A stretch of DNA of 64,000 nt from Affinundibacterium nitidum (GCF_014284155.1 NZ_JACOFZ010000001.1:698448-762447); one strand, 5' to 3'. Shown: positions 21,127 to 31,918, counted from the first letter of the stretch. Notes: a model not told the origin generated them from the sequence alone. A program made the numbers and translations.

Positions 21127-21498
21127 TTATTTCGGGATATCCGATGATTGACCCGCAGCACTTGCAGGCGCAGCAGAAGTAACTGGTGCAGAAGCTGGCG
21201 CTGTGGTTGTTGTTTTAGGCGCAGCCAAGTTATCCATCACACCGCTGGCTGGCGTCTTGCCCGCACCAAAACCAGTCAAAACCAAAGTCGCAACAAAGAA
21301 AATCGCAACAGCAACCGCTGTCGACTTAGAAAGAAAATTGGACGAGCCTGTTGCACCAAAGAGACTACCAGAAGCACCCGAACCAAACGACGCCCCCATG
21401 TCAGCACCTTTACCGTGCTGCAACAACACCAAACCTACGATCACCAAAGCAGAAACAACCTGCACTACACTTACCAACAATGACAAAGAAGTATTCAT
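21127..21498 (-). CDS. secG: Preprotein translocase subunit SecG
   Basis: Small membrane subunit of the SecYEG translocon, 123 residues. Two hydrophobic helices (about 4-24 and 60-80) flank the diagnostic cytosolic loop LLQHGKGADMGASFGSG and GSLFGATGSSNFL. The C-terminal ~35 residues are an Ala/Thr/Pro-rich low-complexity tail usual in betaproteobacteria. I prefer the ATG at 21498 (GGAT 7 nt upstream) over a TTG four codons earlier. It sits between tpiA and tRNA-Leu. Confidence 0.95.
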   Translation of the reverse strand: MNTSLSLLVSVVQVVSALVIVGLVLLQHGKGADMGASFGSGASGSLFGATGSSNFLSKSTAVAVAIFFVATLVLTGFGAGKTPASGVMDNLAAPKTTTTAPASAPVTSAAPASAAGQSSDIPK

Positions 21499-21565
21499 TT
21501 CAACATCCAATTAAAAATATCCCGCACTACATAATTCAATTCAAATACCTATCCGATTTACAAAA

Positions 21566-22327
21566 TCAGGCAGCATTCACAATCGCTAAAAAATCTATCG
21601 CCTTCAAAGAGGCTCCACCAATTAAGCCGCCGTCAATATCAGGCATTGCCAACAGTTCTTTGGCATTATCTGGTTTCATGCTACCACCATACAGAATACG
21701 CACTTTTGTCGCCGCAAACTCACTACGCTCTGCCAATGTGGCGCGCAGCACAGCATGAACATCCTGCGCCATTTCTGGTGTCGCTGTTTTACCAGTACCG
21801 ATCGCCCATACCGGCTCATATGCAACAACAATACGAGCTAAAGCACCATCATCCAGCACATCCATCACCGCACGCAATTGAGTGACCACAACCTCATTCG
21901 TTTTACCCGCCTCACGCTGCTCCAAAGTTTCCCCCACACAGACGATAGGGAAAATACTAGAACGCAAGGCCTGCAATGCTTTTTGCGCGACTAACTCGTT
22001 AGACTCATGGTGATAAGCGCGGCGCTCAGAATGACCAACGATAACGTACTGACAGGAAAAATCTGCCAACATTGAAGACGAAATCTCACCTGTATATGCA
22101 CCAGATTGATGCGCAGATACGTCCTGAGCACCAATTGCAATACGCGAAGACTTTACCGAAGCTTCAGCTTGCGCGAGATAAACGGCTGGTACACAGACCA
22201 GAACTTCCGGCGAACCAACTGGATCGAGCGAAGCTAAGGACAAACCCTCAAGTAAATGAGCATTTGCGGCCAAGCCACCATTCATTTTCCAGTTACCGGC
22301 AATAAGTGTGCGTCGCTGTTGTGACAT
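21566..22327 (-). CDS. tpiA: Triosephosphate isomerase
   Basis: Glycolytic/gluconeogenic enzyme that interconverts dihydroxyacetone phosphate and glyceraldehyde 3-phosphate, 253 residues, cytosolic. The substrate Lys in GNWKMNG, catalytic His in IVGHSERR, Glu in [15 protein letters not shown] and the phosphate-binding loop [10 protein letters not shown] are all present. Start taken at the ATG ending at 22327 ([13 protein letters not shown]); the frame extends three codons to a TTG. Neither start has a strong ribosome-binding site. Upstream of secG in the usual order. Confidence 0.97.
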   Translation of the reverse strand: MSQQRRTLIAGNWKMNGGLAANAHLLEGLSLASLDPVGSPEVLVCVPAVYLAQAEASVKSSRIAIGAQDVSAHQSGAYTGEISSSMLADFSCQYVIVGHSERRAYHHESNELVAQKALQALRSSIFPIVCVGETLEQREAGKTNEVVVTQLRAVMDVLDDGALARIVVAYEPVWAIGTGKTATPEMAQDVHAVLRATLAERSEFAATKVRILYGGSMKPDNAKELLAMPDIDGGLIGGASLKAIDFLAIVNAA

Positions 22328-22453
22328 AGCATTCAAAATTTGATTAACTGTCTATTGTATCGCGCCAGAGCGATGAGGGTCAATTTTCCACCGATGATTT
22401 CAATTGCGACAACGTCGTTTTTACACATTCCCCCGTTAAATTAGTGCCAAAAA

Positions 22454-23431
22454 CTAAACAACAAGCACAATTTTCCCAACATGCTCACCACTTTGCATCA
22501 GCGCATGCGCCTCTTTTGCTTGTTCCAACTCGAAAGTCTTGAAAATTACAGGCTTTATTGCATCACATTCAAACAAAGGCCAAACATTCTTTTGTAGGGC
22601 GTTAGCAATTTCTGCCTTAAACGCAATCGAACGTGGCCGCAAAGTTGAACCGGTTAGGTGCAATCGACGGCGCAAGACCTGCGATAAATCGAGCTCCGCC
22701 TTTGCACCACCAAGCAAGGCAATAACCACTAGGCGACCATCATCAGCCAAAGCACTGATATTGGCCGACAAGTATTTAGCAGCCACCATATCGAGGATGA
22801 CATCCACCCCTCGCCCACTCGTTTCAGCTTTGATGATCTCTTCAAAGTTTTCTGTCCGATAATTGATTGCGCGATTGGCACCAATTCCGATCGCAGCAGC
22901 ACATTTCTCATCCGACCCGGCAGTAACGAACACGCGCGCGCCAAATGCTTTGGCTAGCTGAATCGCAGCAACACCGATTCCTGATGTCCCACCGTGAATC
23001 AAGATTGAGTCCCCCGACTTCAATCCACCGCGATCAAAGACATTAGACCAAACAGTGAAGTAAGTTTCTGGCAAGGAGGCCGCCTCAACTAAGCTGAGCC
23101 CTCTAGGTACCGGCAAACATTGACCCACAGGGGCTACACAATACTCAGCATACCCACCACCCTGCACCAAGGCGCAAACTTCGTCACCAACCGAGAAAGA
23201 TGCTCCCTCCAAATCCCCATCCACAACATAGCCAGCCACTTCTAGACCCGGTAAATCAGACGCTCCTGGAGGTACAGGATATTGCCCCATACGTTGCAAC
23301 ACATCCGGTCGATTGATACCAGCAGCAACCACCTTGATTAATACCTCGCCTACACCCGGCACTGGCATATCTCGCTCACATAGCTGCAAAACCTCTGGTC
23401 CACCAAATTCTCGAATTTCTATTGCTCGCAT
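22454..23431 (-). CDS. NAD(P)H quinone oxidoreductase (PIG3/zeta-crystallin-type MDR)
   Basis: Zinc-independent medium-chain dehydrogenase/reductase of 325 residues, predicted to use NADPH to reduce quinones. The N-terminal GroES-like fold contains GINRPDVLQRMGQYP and PGLEVAGYV, followed by the Rossmann motif HGGTSGIGVAAIQLA (about 144-158). The structural-zinc cysteines of alcohol dehydrogenases are absent. It sits between pnp and tpiA, a conserved neighbourhood in Burkholderiales. GGAG lies 6 nt before the ATG. Confidence 0.9.
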   Translation of the reverse strand: MRAIEIREFGGPEVLQLCERDMPVPGVGEVLIKVVAAGINRPDVLQRMGQYPVPPGASDLPGLEVAGYVVDGDLEGASFSVGDEVCALVQGGGYAEYCVAPVGQCLPVPRGLSLVEAASLPETYFTVWSNVFDRGGLKSGDSILIHGGTSGIGVAAIQLAKAFGARVFVTAGSDEKCAAAIGIGANRAINYRTENFEEIIKAETSGRGVDVILDMVAAKYLSANISALADDGRLVVIALLGGAKAELDLSQVLRRRLHLTGSTLRPRSIAFKAEIANALQKNVWPLFECDAIKPVIFKTFELEQAKEAHALMQSGEHVGKIVLVV

Positions 23432-23465
23432 GCTTTTCTCCGATCTCGCTCAAACACAATCCCAT

Positions 23466-23502
23466 AAAAAAACCGCGCGCAGTTTCCCGAGCACGGTTTT
23501 TT
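23466..23502 (-). terminator. Terminator after pnp
   Basis: Read on the minus strand, AAAAAACCGTGC pairs with GCGCGGTTTTTT (one G-U wobble) around an 11-13 nt loop and ends in a T tract. It lies between pnp and the quinone oxidoreductase gene, so the latter likely has its own promoter. Confidence 0.82.
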
Positions 23503-23570
23503 ACATCCACTGAAACTCACCCGCGATTGCAAGCGAGCACAAGACTCACCAGCAATCGCGAAGGCAGAGA

Positions 23571-25724
23571 TTAGGCCTCAGGCGTTGCTTCCGCCGCCGG
23601 CGCAGCTTCAGCTGCTGGCGCAACCGCTTCAGCAGCAGCCTTCATCGACAATTTGAAGCGACCGCGATCGTCTGTTTCCAAGACTTTCACACGCACTTGC
23701 TGACCTTCTTTAAGGTAATCAGCAACTGCATTCACACGCTCATTCGCGATTTGGCTGATATGCAACAGACCATCTTTGCCTGGCATGATTTGAACGATGG
23801 CACCGAAGTCCAACAACTTCAATACGGTACCTTCGTAAATCTTGCCAACTTCAACTTCTGCAGTCAATTCTTGAATACGACGTTTTGCTTCTTGACCAGC
23901 AGCAGCATCAACAGAAGCGATCGTGACCACACCCTCATCACTGATGTCGATTTGCGTACCAGTCTCTTCGGTTAAAGCACGAATTACCGCACCACCTTTA
24001 CCGATAACATCACGGATTTTCTCAGGATTAATCTTGATCGTGATCAAACGTGGCGCAAAGTCAGACAACTCAACACGACCCGTTGGCACTGCTTCTTGCA
24101 TCTTACCAAGAATGTGAATGCGACCCTCTTTAGCTTGCGCCAAAGCGACCTGCATAATTTCCTTAGTGATACCTTGAATTTTGATATCCATCTGCAAAGC
24201 GGTGATACCTTCAGCTGTACCTGCGACTTTAAAGTCCATATCACCGAGGTGATCTTCATCACCCAGAATATCTGTCAAGACAGCAAATTTATTGCCTTCT
24301 TTGATCAAACCCATGGCGATACCTGCCACGTGCGCTTTCATCGGCACACCCGCATCCATCAAAGCTAAGCAACCACCACACACAGATGCCATGGAAGAAG
24401 AACCGTTGGATTCTGTAATTTCAGAAACCAAACGAACAGAGTAGCTAAATTCTTCTGGAGAAGGCAACGCTGCTTGCAAAGCACGTTTTGCGAGACGACC
24501 GTGACCAATTTCACGACGTTTTGGCGTACCAACACGACCAGTTTCACCAGTCGCGAACGGTGGCATGTTGTAATGCAACATGAAGCGATCAGAGTATTCA
24601 CCCATCAAGGCATCAATTTTTTGCTCATCACGGGCAGTCCCCAAAGTCGCGATCACCAAAGCCTGCGTTTCACCACGCGTGAACAACGCTGTACCGTGAG
24701 TACGTGGCAATACACCAGTACGGATTGAGATAGGACGCACAGTGCGCGTATCACGACCGTCAATACGTGGTTCACCATCCAAGATTTGCGAACGAACAAT
24801 CTTAGATTCCAAGTCAAACATAATATTGCCGACTTCAGATGAATCTGGAGTATCAGCCCCAGCAGCTGCGGCTTGCTCCGCCAACGCAGCAGAAACCGCT
24901 GCACTCGCCGCTTTCAATTGATCCGTACGTGCTTGCTTTTCTTTAATTTGATAGGCTGCACGCAACAATGGCTCAGCCACTGCTGTCACCGCTGCAATCA
25001 AAGGCTCATTCTTAGCAGCCGGTGCCCATTGCACTTCTGGTTTACCACCATCACGCACCAAATCATGAATCGCATCGATCACCGTCTTCATTTGCTCGTG
25101 ACCATACACAACCGCGCCCAACATCACTTCTTCAGACAATTGTTGCGCTTCAGATTCAACCATCAACACTGCTGTCTCTGTACCAGCCACAACCAAATCC
25201 ATCGCAGAAGATTTCAATTGTGTTGCAGTTGGATTCAATACATATTGACCATCAATATAGCCAACGCGCGCCGCGCCAACTGGACCATTGAATGGAATAC
25301 CAGACAAGCAAATCGCTGCAGAAGCACCGATCATGGAAGCAATATCTGGATCGATTTCTGGGTTCACTGACAATACATGAACAATAACTTGAACTTCGTT
25401 TAAGTAACCTTCTGGGAACAATGGGCGAATCGGGCGATCAATCAAACGAGAAGTCAACGTTTCCTTCTCTGATGGACGACCTTCACGTTTGAAGAAACCA
25501 CCAGGAATACGACCTGCTGCGTAGCTCTTCTCCATGTAGTCCACGGTCAAAGGAAAGAAATCCTGACCTGGTTTTGCATCTTTTTTTGCAACAACGGTCG
25601 CTAAAACGACTGTGTCATCTACAGACACGATGACTGCACCTGATGATTGACGAGCGATCTCGCCTGTCTCCAAAGTCACTGTATGTTGACCGTATTGGAA
25701 TGTTTTTGTAACTTTATTAAACAC
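23571..25724 (-). CDS. pnp: Polynucleotide phosphorylase
   Basis: 3'-to-5' phosphorolytic exoribonuclease of RNA turnover and the degradosome, 717 residues. Order: first RNase PH domain (about 10-140), helical linker, second RNase PH domain (about 320-455, with FTRGETQAL and [11 protein letters not shown]), KH domain (about 550-610; [15 protein letters not shown]) and S1 domain (about 617-690; [18 protein letters not shown]). I chose the GTG at 25722-25724, with AGGA 6 nt upstream and a protein starting [12 protein letters not shown]. The frame reaches back to a GTG at 25739, which would bury that ribosome-binding site. The Ala/Glu-rich tail is normal. Confidence 0.96.
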   Translation of the reverse strand: MFNKVTKTFQYGQHTVTLETGEIARQSSGAVIVSVDDTVVLATVVAKKDAKPGQDFFPLTVDYMEKSYAAGRIPGGFFKREGRPSEKETLTSRLIDRPIRPLFPEGYLNEVQVIVHVLSVNPEIDPDIASMIGASAAICLSGIPFNGPVGAARVGYIDGQYVLNPTATQLKSSAMDLVVAGTETAVLMVESEAQQLSEEVMLGAVVYGHEQMKTVIDAIHDLVRDGGKPEVQWAPAAKNEPLIAAVTAVAEPLLRAAYQIKEKQARTDQLKAASAAVSAALAEQAAAAGADTPDSSEVGNIMFDLESKIVRSQILDGEPRIDGRDTRTVRPISIRTGVLPRTHGTALFTRGETQALVIATLGTARDEQKIDALMGEYSDRFMLHYNMPPFATGETGRVGTPKRREIGHGRLAKRALQAALPSPEEFSYSVRLVSEITESNGSSSMASVCGGCLALMDAGVPMKAHVAGIAMGLIKEGNKFAVLTDILGDEDHLGDMDFKVAGTAEGITALQMDIKIQGITKEIMQVALAQAKEGRIHILGKMQEAVPTGRVELSDFAPRLITIKINPEKIRDVIGKGGAVIRALTEETGTQIDISDEGVVTIASVDAAAGQEAKRRIQELTAEVEVGKIYEGTVLKLLDFGAIVQIMPGKDGLLHISQIANERVNAVADYLKEGQQVRVKVLETDDRGRFKLSMKAAAEAVAPAAEAAPAAEATPEA

Positions 25725-25904
25725 AATGTGTCCTTTCACTATTTACTACTAATGCCGACAGATTTCCAGGTGCTGTCGTTCACCTCACCGCAAGCGATGC
25801 AAACTGACATCGCCCTACTCTTTACTACATCTTCTACATCAAAATACTGCAACAACGTCAGATCGACACTACTGCATGCCGACTGAATTACATCCGCTTA
25901 AAGA

Positions 25905-25943
25905 CAAAAAGCCTGCGGCAGTATAACTGACGCAGGCTTTTTG
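25905..25943 (-). terminator. Terminator between rpsO and pnp
   Basis: A perfect 13-bp stem, CAAAAAGCCTGCG (25905-25917) and CGCAGGCTTTTTG (25931-25943), with a 13-nt loop and T-rich ends in both directions. It follows rpsO; the remaining ~180 nt before pnp must then contain a pnp promoter, or pnp depends on read-through. Confidence 0.9.
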
Positions 25944-25986
25944 TTTAATTCTTTGCTAAGCTCAGCAAAATATTCGCAAGAATAAA

Positions 25987-26256
25987 TTACTTACGCAAGC
26001 CGAGTTTCTCGATCAATGAACGGTAACGGTTCAAGTCTTTCTTTTTCAAGTAAGACAACAAACTCTTACGACGGTTAACCATCATGATCAAACCACGACG
26101 TGAGTGGTGATCTTTAGAGTGAGATTTGAAATGACCGTTCAAGTCATTGATACGTGCAGTCAACAAAGCAACTTGCACTTCTGGAGAACCTGTGTCATTT
26201 TGACCACGGGCGTTATCCGCAACGATAGCGGCCTTTGCACTTTTTTCGATAGACAT
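25987..26256 (-). CDS. rpsO: 30S ribosomal protein S15
   Basis: 89-residue small-subunit protein that binds 16S rRNA early in assembly. The S15 signature [20 protein letters not shown] and the C-terminal [15 protein letters not shown] are intact, and the length is exactly typical. It is transcribed toward pnp, the widespread rpsO-pnp order. AGGAAG precedes the ATG by about 7 nt. Confidence 0.98.
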   Translation of the reverse strand: MSIEKSAKAAIVADNARGQNDTGSPEVQVALLTARINDLNGHFKSHSKDHHSRRGLIMMVNRRKSLLSYLKKKDLNRYRSLIEKLGLRK

Positions 26257-26360
26257 AATCTTCCTTTACATGCGATATCAAGAGTGAGATTAAATAATCA
26301 AAACCTTCGATATCGTGAAAAATACATTAATAAACCCCATCAAATTTTGATGAGACCGCG

Positions 26361-26390
26361 ACTATAGCATGGAATTGCGTCAACGCTCAA
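26361..26390 (-). promoter_or_regulatory. Candidate sigma-70 promoter of rpsO
   Basis: On the minus strand, TTGAGC (26385-26390), an 18-nt spacer and TATAGT (26361-26366) lie about 105 nt upstream of the rpsO ATG. Sequence match only. Confidence 0.5.
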
Positions 26391-26505
26391 GCATCAGAGT
26401 GATGCTGCACCCAAGAAATCGATGCAAAATCACCCGAAACATCCACAAGTTCAAGATCAAGGCTCCATCTTGTCAATTAAGCAAGCAACACTCAATTTGG
26501 GTGCC

Positions 26506-28044
26506 TCAAACCTGAGGGTTTAATTTTTCCACCTTCGAATGTAGTTTATTTAATGCGGAAAGGTAGGCCTTTGCGGAAGCAACCACGATATCTGGATCAG
26601 CTCCCACTCCGTTGACAATACGTCCAGCTTTACCAAGTCGAATGGTTACCTCACCTTGAGATTGCGTACCCGCCGTAATAGCGTTAATCGAGAACAACAA
26701 TAGTTCAGCCTCACTCTTTACTTCTGATTCAATTGCATTAACAATCGCATCGACTGCACCATTACCTTGAGCAATACAAGATTTTTCTTTATCGCCTATG
26801 GTTATGACCACCACCGCAGATGAACGTTCGCCGGTTTCGGAGTGTTGGCTGATCGACACCAAACGATAATGATCTGCATCGTGCGAATGTTCTTCTTCAG
26901 CTACTACCGCCATAATGTCTTCGTCGAAGATTTCTGATTTTTTATCAGCCAGATCTTTAAAGCGAGCAAATGCTGCATTCACTTCAGTTTCAGATTCGAG
27001 CGCAATACCCAATTCTTGCAGGCGCTGCTTAAAGGCATTGCGACCAGACAATTTACCAAGGACGATTTTATTTGCGCTCCACCCCACATCTTCAGCACGC
27101 ATAATCTCGTAGGTGTTTCTAGCCTTCAAGATACCATCTTGATGAATACCAGAGGCGTGAGCGAAGGCATTTGCACCCACGATTGCTTTATTTGGCTGGA
27201 CGGCGAAACCGGTGATTTGTGAGACCATTTTAGAAGTCGCCACGATCTGGGTCGTATCGATTCCCACATCAAGATTGAAATAGTCTTTGCGCGTTTTCAC
27301 TGCCATAACCACTTCTTCAAGGGCAGTGTTGCCCGCCCTCTCGCCAAGACCATTGATCGTACATTCCACTTGTCGGGCTCCACCAATCATCACACCCGCC
27401 AAAGAGTTGGCCACCGCCATCCCTAAGTCATTATGGCAATGTACGGACCAAATCGCTTTATCTGAATTCGGAATCGTTTCACGCAAGCGTTTCAAGGTAC
27501 TTCCATACAACTCAGGCACACCATAACCAACTGTGTCTGCGAAGTTAATTGTCGTCGCACCTTCTTTGATTACTGCTTCAATCACACGACACAAGAAGTC
27601 AAAGTCTGAACGACTGGCGTCTTCCGGGCTAAATTCAATATCATCGGTGAATTGACGGGCGAAGCGCACTGCCTGAATTGCCTGCTCCAATACTTGATCA
27701 GGACTCATTCGCAACTTCATTTCCATATGCAAGGGCGAAGTTGCAATGAAAGTATGGATACGTTTGCGCTGGGCTTTTTCCAAGGCTTCCGCGGCGCGTG
27801 AGATATCTCTGTCATTTGCACGCGACAAAGAGCAAATAATTGGCTCACGTACCGCTGCCGCAATTGCCTTAATCGACTCGAAGTCTCCAGGTGACGCCGC
27901 AGCAAAACCTGCCTCGATCACATCAACTTTTAATCGCTCTAATTGACGTGCAATACGCACCTTTTCATCGCGAGTCATAGAAGCGCCTGGCGATTGTTCG
28001 CCGTCGCGCAAAGTTGTATCAAAAATGATGAGTTTATCTGCCAT
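26506..28044 (-). CDS. leuA: 2-isopropylmalate synthase
   Basis: First committed enzyme of leucine biosynthesis: condenses acetyl-CoA with 2-oxoisovalerate. 512 residues. The TIM barrel begins [15 protein letters not shown] with the catalytic Arg and metal Asp, continues with [15 protein letters not shown] (metal-binding histidines), and the C-terminal ~120 residues form the regulatory leucine-binding domain expected to give feedback inhibition. GGAG lies 6 nt before the ATG. A Leu-rich short frame and a long-range hairpin precede it (see 28199-28396), so leucine-dependent leader control is a possibility. Confidence 0.96.
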   Translation of the reverse strand: MADKLIIFDTTLRDGEQSPGASMTRDEKVRIARQLERLKVDVIEAGFAAASPGDFESIKAIAAAVREPIICSLSRANDRDISRAAEALEKAQRKRIHTFIATSPLHMEMKLRMSPDQVLEQAIQAVRFARQFTDDIEFSPEDASRSDFDFLCRVIEAVIKEGATTINFADTVGYGVPELYGSTLKRLRETIPNSDKAIWSVHCHNDLGMAVANSLAGVMIGGARQVECTINGLGERAGNTALEEVVMAVKTRKDYFNLDVGIDTTQIVATSKMVSQITGFAVQPNKAIVGANAFAHASGIHQDGILKARNTYEIMRAEDVGWSANKIVLGKLSGRNAFKQRLQELGIALESETEVNAAFARFKDLADKKSEIFDEDIMAVVAEEEHSHDADHYRLVSISQHSETGERSSAVVVITIGDKEKSCIAQGNGAVDAIVNAIESEVKSEAELLLFSINAITAGTQSQGEVTIRLGKAGRIVNGVGADPDIVVASAKAYLSALNKLHSKVEKLNPQV

Positions 28045-28121
28045 GTTTTACTCCGGGTCTACCTAAGAAAAATCGATTAATCTGAACGAGTGAAATGCGT
28101 TACTTACGTTGCCAAACGCTG

Positions 28122-28182
28122 AACTTGAATAGACTTTTCCCGACCCTTGCAAGACACACATGGGTGAGACACTACTCAAGTT
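28122..28182 (-). promoter_or_regulatory. Long-range stem in the leuA leader
   Basis: In the minus-strand transcript, AACTTGAGTAG (28172-28182) can pair with CTATTCAAGTT (28122-28132): 11 bp with one G-U pair, enclosing about 40 nt. It starts shortly after the stop codon of the Leu-rich frame and ends ~78 nt before leuA. No hairpin followed by a U tract is present, so it is not an obvious attenuator terminator. Confidence 0.4.
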
Positions 28183-28198
28183 GTGGGGATATAGGGAT

Positions 28199-28396
28199 TT
28201 AGCGCGCGAGCGCTAGTAGGTTCGCTAAAGATAGCGTTAGTTGAGACAATAGAGCTGCCAAGGTAGCGGCAACTGGCAATACCAACGACGAAAGCAGGCC
28301 TGAGCGGTCTGCTTTTGTAAGTGCATTGTGTGCACCGAATGTCGTGGAAATAGAGTTCATATCGAAGACTATAAGCGGCTTTCTAGAAAAGCGCAA
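28199..28396 (-). CDS. Small Leu-rich peptide between pssA and leuA, possible leucine leader
   Basis: 65-residue unrecognised peptide starting at TTG 28394-28396, which has GAGGAA exactly 6 nt upstream, only a few bases after the pssA stop. A GTG two codons earlier would sit too close to that site. The last 34 residues contain 13 leucines, and five of the last seven of these are CTA or TTA/CTC codons packed into the final 18 codons before the stop (CTA at 28214, 28217, 28232, 28238 and 28250). The same segment would form one hydrophobic helix, so a small membrane protein is the alternative. Placement directly upstream of leuA and the clustered CTA codons recall leucine leader peptides of enterobacteria, but the peptide is longer and no terminator is visible. 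Confidence 0.5.
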   Translation of the reverse strand: MRFSRKPLIVFDMNSISTTFGAHNALTKADRSGLLSSLVLPVAATLAALLSQLTLSLANLLALAR

Positions 28397-28410
28397 TAGC
28401 ACTTCCTCAA

Positions 28411-29280
28411 TTATTTCTTAAGGTCGCCTCGATCCCCTTCATATGCTTCTTCCTCCGCTGAGATTTGAACAATACTCACAGGGCGACCATTGCGCCAACG
28501 CCATAGCAATAAGACATAACCAGACAAGGCATAAATCACAAACAAAGAAAACAAAACTTTCGGCGGATCACTCACGACCGCAACATAACCCAGCACAATT
28601 AAGAATGGTGCGACAAATGGCACAGAGCGCTTTAAATTCACATCTTTGAAACTGTAAAAGGGGACATTCGTCACCATCGTTAAGCCCGCAAACAAGGCCA
28701 CGCTCCACGCATACCAACGAACATCTATTCCCGCGATACCGAGATCGTCCATCAACAAAATAAAGCCTGCAACCAGAGCCGCTGCGGCCGGACTCGGCAA
28801 CCCTTGAAAATAGCGCTTATCGACGACAGTGATGTTTGCATTAAAACGTGCCAGTCGCAAAGCCGCGCCAGCACAATAAACGAACGCTGCTAACCAACCG
28901 AGCTTACCCATGCCTTTGAGTGCCCACTCATAGGCGATCAAAGCTGGGGCGACACCGAAAGACACCATATCCGACAAGCTGTCATATTGCGCCCCAAATT
29001 CACTTTGTGTATTGGTCATACGCGCTACACGTCCATCGAGACTATCGAGCACCATAGCGACGAAAATAGCCAAGCCAGATTGCTCGAACTTTTGATTCAT
29101 GGCCATAACGATGGCATAAAAACCGCAAAATAAAGCTGCTGTAGTGAACGCATTCGGTAGCAGATAAATACCACGGGATGGAGTACGTTTTACAGCAGCC
29201 GTCTCTGCATTCGCTTTTCTAGCGCCACGCGGAAATAACTTAAAACTGCCCTTAGGCTTACGATCTTTAACTGGAGTCAT
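28411..29280 (-). CDS. pssA: CDP-diacylglycerol-serine O-phosphatidyltransferase
   Basis: Membrane enzyme that makes phosphatidylserine, precursor of phosphatidylethanolamine, 289 residues. The CDP-alcohol phosphotransferase motif is complete: DGRVAR, then a Gly and two Asp within EFGAQYDSLSD. About eight hydrophobic helices follow a basic N-terminal stretch. The frame is open up to a TTG at 29370, but the ATG ending at 29280 (MTPVKDRKPKGSFKLF) fits family length; its ribosome-binding site is weak. In Burkholderiales pssA commonly precedes leuA, as here. Confidence 0.93.
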   Translation of the reverse strand: MTPVKDRKPKGSFKLFPRGARKANAETAAVKRTPSRGIYLLPNAFTTAALFCGFYAIVMAMNQKFEQSGLAIFVAMVLDSLDGRVARMTNTQSEFGAQYDSLSDMVSFGVAPALIAYEWALKGMGKLGWLAAFVYCAGAALRLARFNANITVVDKRYFQGLPSPAAAALVAGFILLMDDLGIAGIDVRWYAWSVALFAGLTMVTNVPFYSFKDVNLKRSVPFVAPFLIVLGYVAVVSDPPKVLFSLFVIYALSGYVLLLWRWRNGRPVSIVQISAEEEAYEGDRGDLKK

Positions 29281-29475
29281 GCCGGTTTCAATAAAAATTG
29301 CCAAGGAAGGCCACAAACATTCAACTTGGAGAAAAACAAAGACGAAGAAGAAACTTCGGATTGGGCCCAAGTATACCCCTGTTTATATGATGGGAAAACT
29401 TTAATGAGACATCACTCTAAGCAAATGAGAAAAAAAAGCGATCGCTCAAGACCCTAAAGAATTGCAAATATATGA

Positions 29476-29514
29476 TGAAAAAGCGCCGCCAAGAGCAGGA
29501 ACTCTTAACGGCGC
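29476..29514 (-). terminator. Terminator after acs
   Basis: On the minus strand, GCGCCGTTAAGAG (29502-29514) pairs with CTCTTGGCGGCGC (29483-29495), 13 bp with two G-U wobbles and a 6-nt loop, followed by TTTTTC. It separates acs from pssA. Confidence 0.92.
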
Positions 29515-29532
29515 CTTATTGCACTCACTTCT

Positions 29533-31512
29533 TTATTGGGCTTGCTTCAACTGCTCAAGAATCGCTGGATTTTCCAGTGTAGAAATATCTTGCGTGATTT
29601 CTTCACCTTTTGCCAAGACTCTCAATAAACGACGCATGATCTTGCCAGAGCGCGTTTTCGGCAAATTATCACCAAAGCGAATCTCTTTCGGTTTCGCAAT
29701 AGGTCCAATTTCTTTTGCGACCCAATTACGCAACTCGAGAGCAATTTGCTTCGCTTCATCGCCGGTTGGTCGACTACGCTTCAAGACCACAAAAGCACAA
29801 ATTGCTTCACCGGTCGTATCATCTGGTTTGCCGACCACAGCTGCCTCTGCCACCAAAGGATTTGCCACCAACGCTGATTCGATTTCCATCGTGCCCATAC
29901 GATGTCCGGAAACATTCAAGACGTCGTCAATACGGCCAGTAATCGTGAAGTAACCCGTATCTTTGTTGCGAATTGCACCATCACCAGCCAAGTAGGTCTT
30001 GCCACCTAACTCTTCAGGGAAATAACTCTTCTTGAAGCGCTCATTGTCACCCCAAATCGTACGAATCATCGAAGGCCATGGACGTTTCACGACCAAAATA
30101 CCGCCCTGTCCGTTAGGCAAATCGGCACCAGTTTCATCGACGATCGCCGCCATAATGCCTGGCAATGGCAAGGTACATGAACCTGGCACCAAAGGTGTGG
30201 CGCCAGGCAATGGGGTAATCATGTGACCACCCGTTTCTGTTTGCCAGAATGTGTCTGCAATTGGGCAACGCTCGCCACCAATATTTTTGTAGTACCACAT
30301 CCAAGCTTCAGGATTAATTGGCTCACCAACAGAGCCCAACAAGCGCAAGGAGCTCAAATCGTATTTATTCGGGTGAATATTGGCATCGCCATCCGCCGCC
30401 TTGATCAGTGAGCGAATCGCGGTTGGCGCAGTATAGAAAATGGTTGCTTTGTGTTTTTGGATCATGTCCCAGAAACGGCCGGCGTTCGGGAAAGTTGGAA
30501 TACCCTCAAACACGATTTCTGTGGTCCCCATCGCTAATGGGCCATAGGTAATGTAGGTATGCCCTGTCACCCAACCAATATCAGCAGTACACCAGAAAAC
30601 ATCACTCGGTTTGATATCAAACGTCCACTTCATCGTCAGCATCGCCCACAGCAAATAACCGCCTGAAGAATGCTGCACACCTTTCGGCTTACCAGTCGAA
30701 CCAGAGGTGTACAAAATGAAGAGTGGATGATCCGCGTTAACCCATTCTGGCTCGCATTCAGTCGCTTGATTGGCGACCAAATCGTGCATCCACAAATCGC
30801 GTTCTGCATTAAATGGCGCGTTGCCACCTGTGCGTTTATACACAATGACTTTTGACACTTTTTCGCAATCACCTAAGCCCAATGCTTCATCCACAATCGC
30901 TTTCAATGGCAATTGCTTACCACCGCGAACTTGCTCATCAGCGGTAATGACAATCGTGGCACCTACGTCGACGATACGTTCCTGCAAAGATTTCGCAGAA
31001 AAGCCACCGAAAACCACAGAATGCGTCGCACCAATACGCGCACAAGCTTGCATCGCGACCACACCTTCGACGGACATAGGCATATAGATGACGACTCGAT
31101 CACCTTTTTTCACACCTAAGGAACGCAAACCGTTAGCGAATTGACATACTTTTGCGTGCAATTCTTTGTAACTGACATTGGTAACATCACCACCATCCGC
31201 TTCAAAAATGATGGCGGTTTTATCACCCAAACCTTTTTGAATATTGACGTCTAGACAGTTGTAGGAAACATTGAGGAGGCCGTCATCGAACCATTTGTAC
31301 AATGGCGCTTGAGACTCGTCGAGAACCGTAGTGAACGGCTTATGCCAATGGAGGTTTTCACGAGCCAGCTTGGCCCAAAAGCCTTCATAGTCGGCGGCAG
31401 CTTCAGCGCATAGTGCATTGTATGCGTCCATGCCAGAAATAGCAGCGTTTGCCGCAAATGCAGCCGGCGGTGGGAATACACGTGATTCAGTTTTGACTTC
31501 TTGATCCGACAT
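29533..31512 (-). CDS. acs: Acetyl-CoA synthetase
   Basis: AMP-forming acetate-CoA ligase of 659 residues that activates acetate to acetyl-CoA. The P-loop-like [11 protein letters not shown] is at 268-278, the TFWQTETGG acetate-pocket motif and the [13 protein letters not shown] hinge are present, and the C-terminal [11 protein letters not shown] contains the catalytic lysine that is acetylated in homologues. Start is the ATG ending at 31512, with GGAG 6-7 nt upstream; the frame extends 35 codons further without a better start. It lies divergent from the YqhA-like gene, with a 28-nt dyad between them that may be an operator. Confidence 0.96.
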   Translation of the reverse strand: MSDQEVKTESRVFPPPAAFAANAAISGMDAYNALCAEAAADYEGFWAKLARENLHWHKPFTTVLDESQAPLYKWFDDGLLNVSYNCLDVNIQKGLGDKTAIIFEADGGDVTNVSYKELHAKVCQFANGLRSLGVKKGDRVVIYMPMSVEGVVAMQACARIGATHSVVFGGFSAKSLQERIVDVGATIVITADEQVRGGKQLPLKAIVDEALGLGDCEKVSKVIVYKRTGGNAPFNAERDLWMHDLVANQATECEPEWVNADHPLFILYTSGSTGKPKGVQHSSGGYLLWAMLTMKWTFDIKPSDVFWCTADIGWVTGHTYITYGPLAMGTTEIVFEGIPTFPNAGRFWDMIQKHKATIFYTAPTAIRSLIKAADGDANIHPNKYDLSSLRLLGSVGEPINPEAWMWYYKNIGGERCPIADTFWQTETGGHMITPLPGATPLVPGSCTLPLPGIMAAIVDETGADLPNGQGGILVVKRPWPSMIRTIWGDNERFKKSYFPEELGGKTYLAGDGAIRNKDTGYFTITGRIDDVLNVSGHRMGTMEIESALVANPLVAEAAVVGKPDDTTGEAICAFVVLKRSRPTGDEAKQIALELRNWVAKEIGPIAKPKEIRFGDNLPKTRSGKIMRRLLRVLAKGEEITQDISTLENPAILEQLKQAQ

Positions 31513-31918
31513 AGTTGTCTCCATGCTGTTGTGAATATCAAAAAGCCTCGTCACCACCCAAATGCAGCCAAAGACAGAAAAGCAAGCCTTGACGAATATT
31601 TGCCGAATCGACTTCAAAGCTTTTTGATATTCACCGCTTCTTATTTTTTGACATTGATTCTAAGGCGAGACGCTCAAAAAAGCTATTTTTAAATCACTGG
31701 TATTACTACGTAGTCAGACCAGTTTTGTTTGATCTATCGCAAGCAATTGTCAAATACCGTTAGGCGCAGACATCTAATGCACATCGGTGTAAAATACTGC
31801 TGCAATTTAAGTATCAAAAATCCTATGTAGAGATTGCATTTCTGTCGGAGTTTTTAGATAGGTGCAATGCTGTCTCAACATGGCAATCAATCGAATTCAA
31901 TCTAGAGGTTAAACACTC
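31513..31918. other. Divergent acs / YqhA-like intergenic region
   Basis: 406 nt between two divergent genes. It contains the dyad at 31696-31723 and, on the plus strand, TTGTCA near 31750 and a TAAAAT hexamer near 31792 whose spacing is too long for a standard promoter. No gene or stable terminator is visible. Confidence 0.5.
31696..31723. promoter_or_regulatory. 28-nt interrupted palindrome, candidate operator
   Basis: Outer arms ACTGGT and ACCAGT flank an inner perfect palindrome ACTACGTAGT, separated by ATT and CAG. The TGGT...ACCA arms resemble operators of GntR/FadR-type regulators, but the regulator is not identified. It lies in the acs divergent promoter region. Confidence 0.45.

Noticed and set aside
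28045-28198. Classical attenuator terminator before leuA
   Set aside because: I looked for a GC-rich hairpin plus T tract between the Leu-rich frame and leuA. The only candidates are a 5-bp GCGTT/AACGC stem and the long-range stem at 28122-28182, neither followed by T residues.
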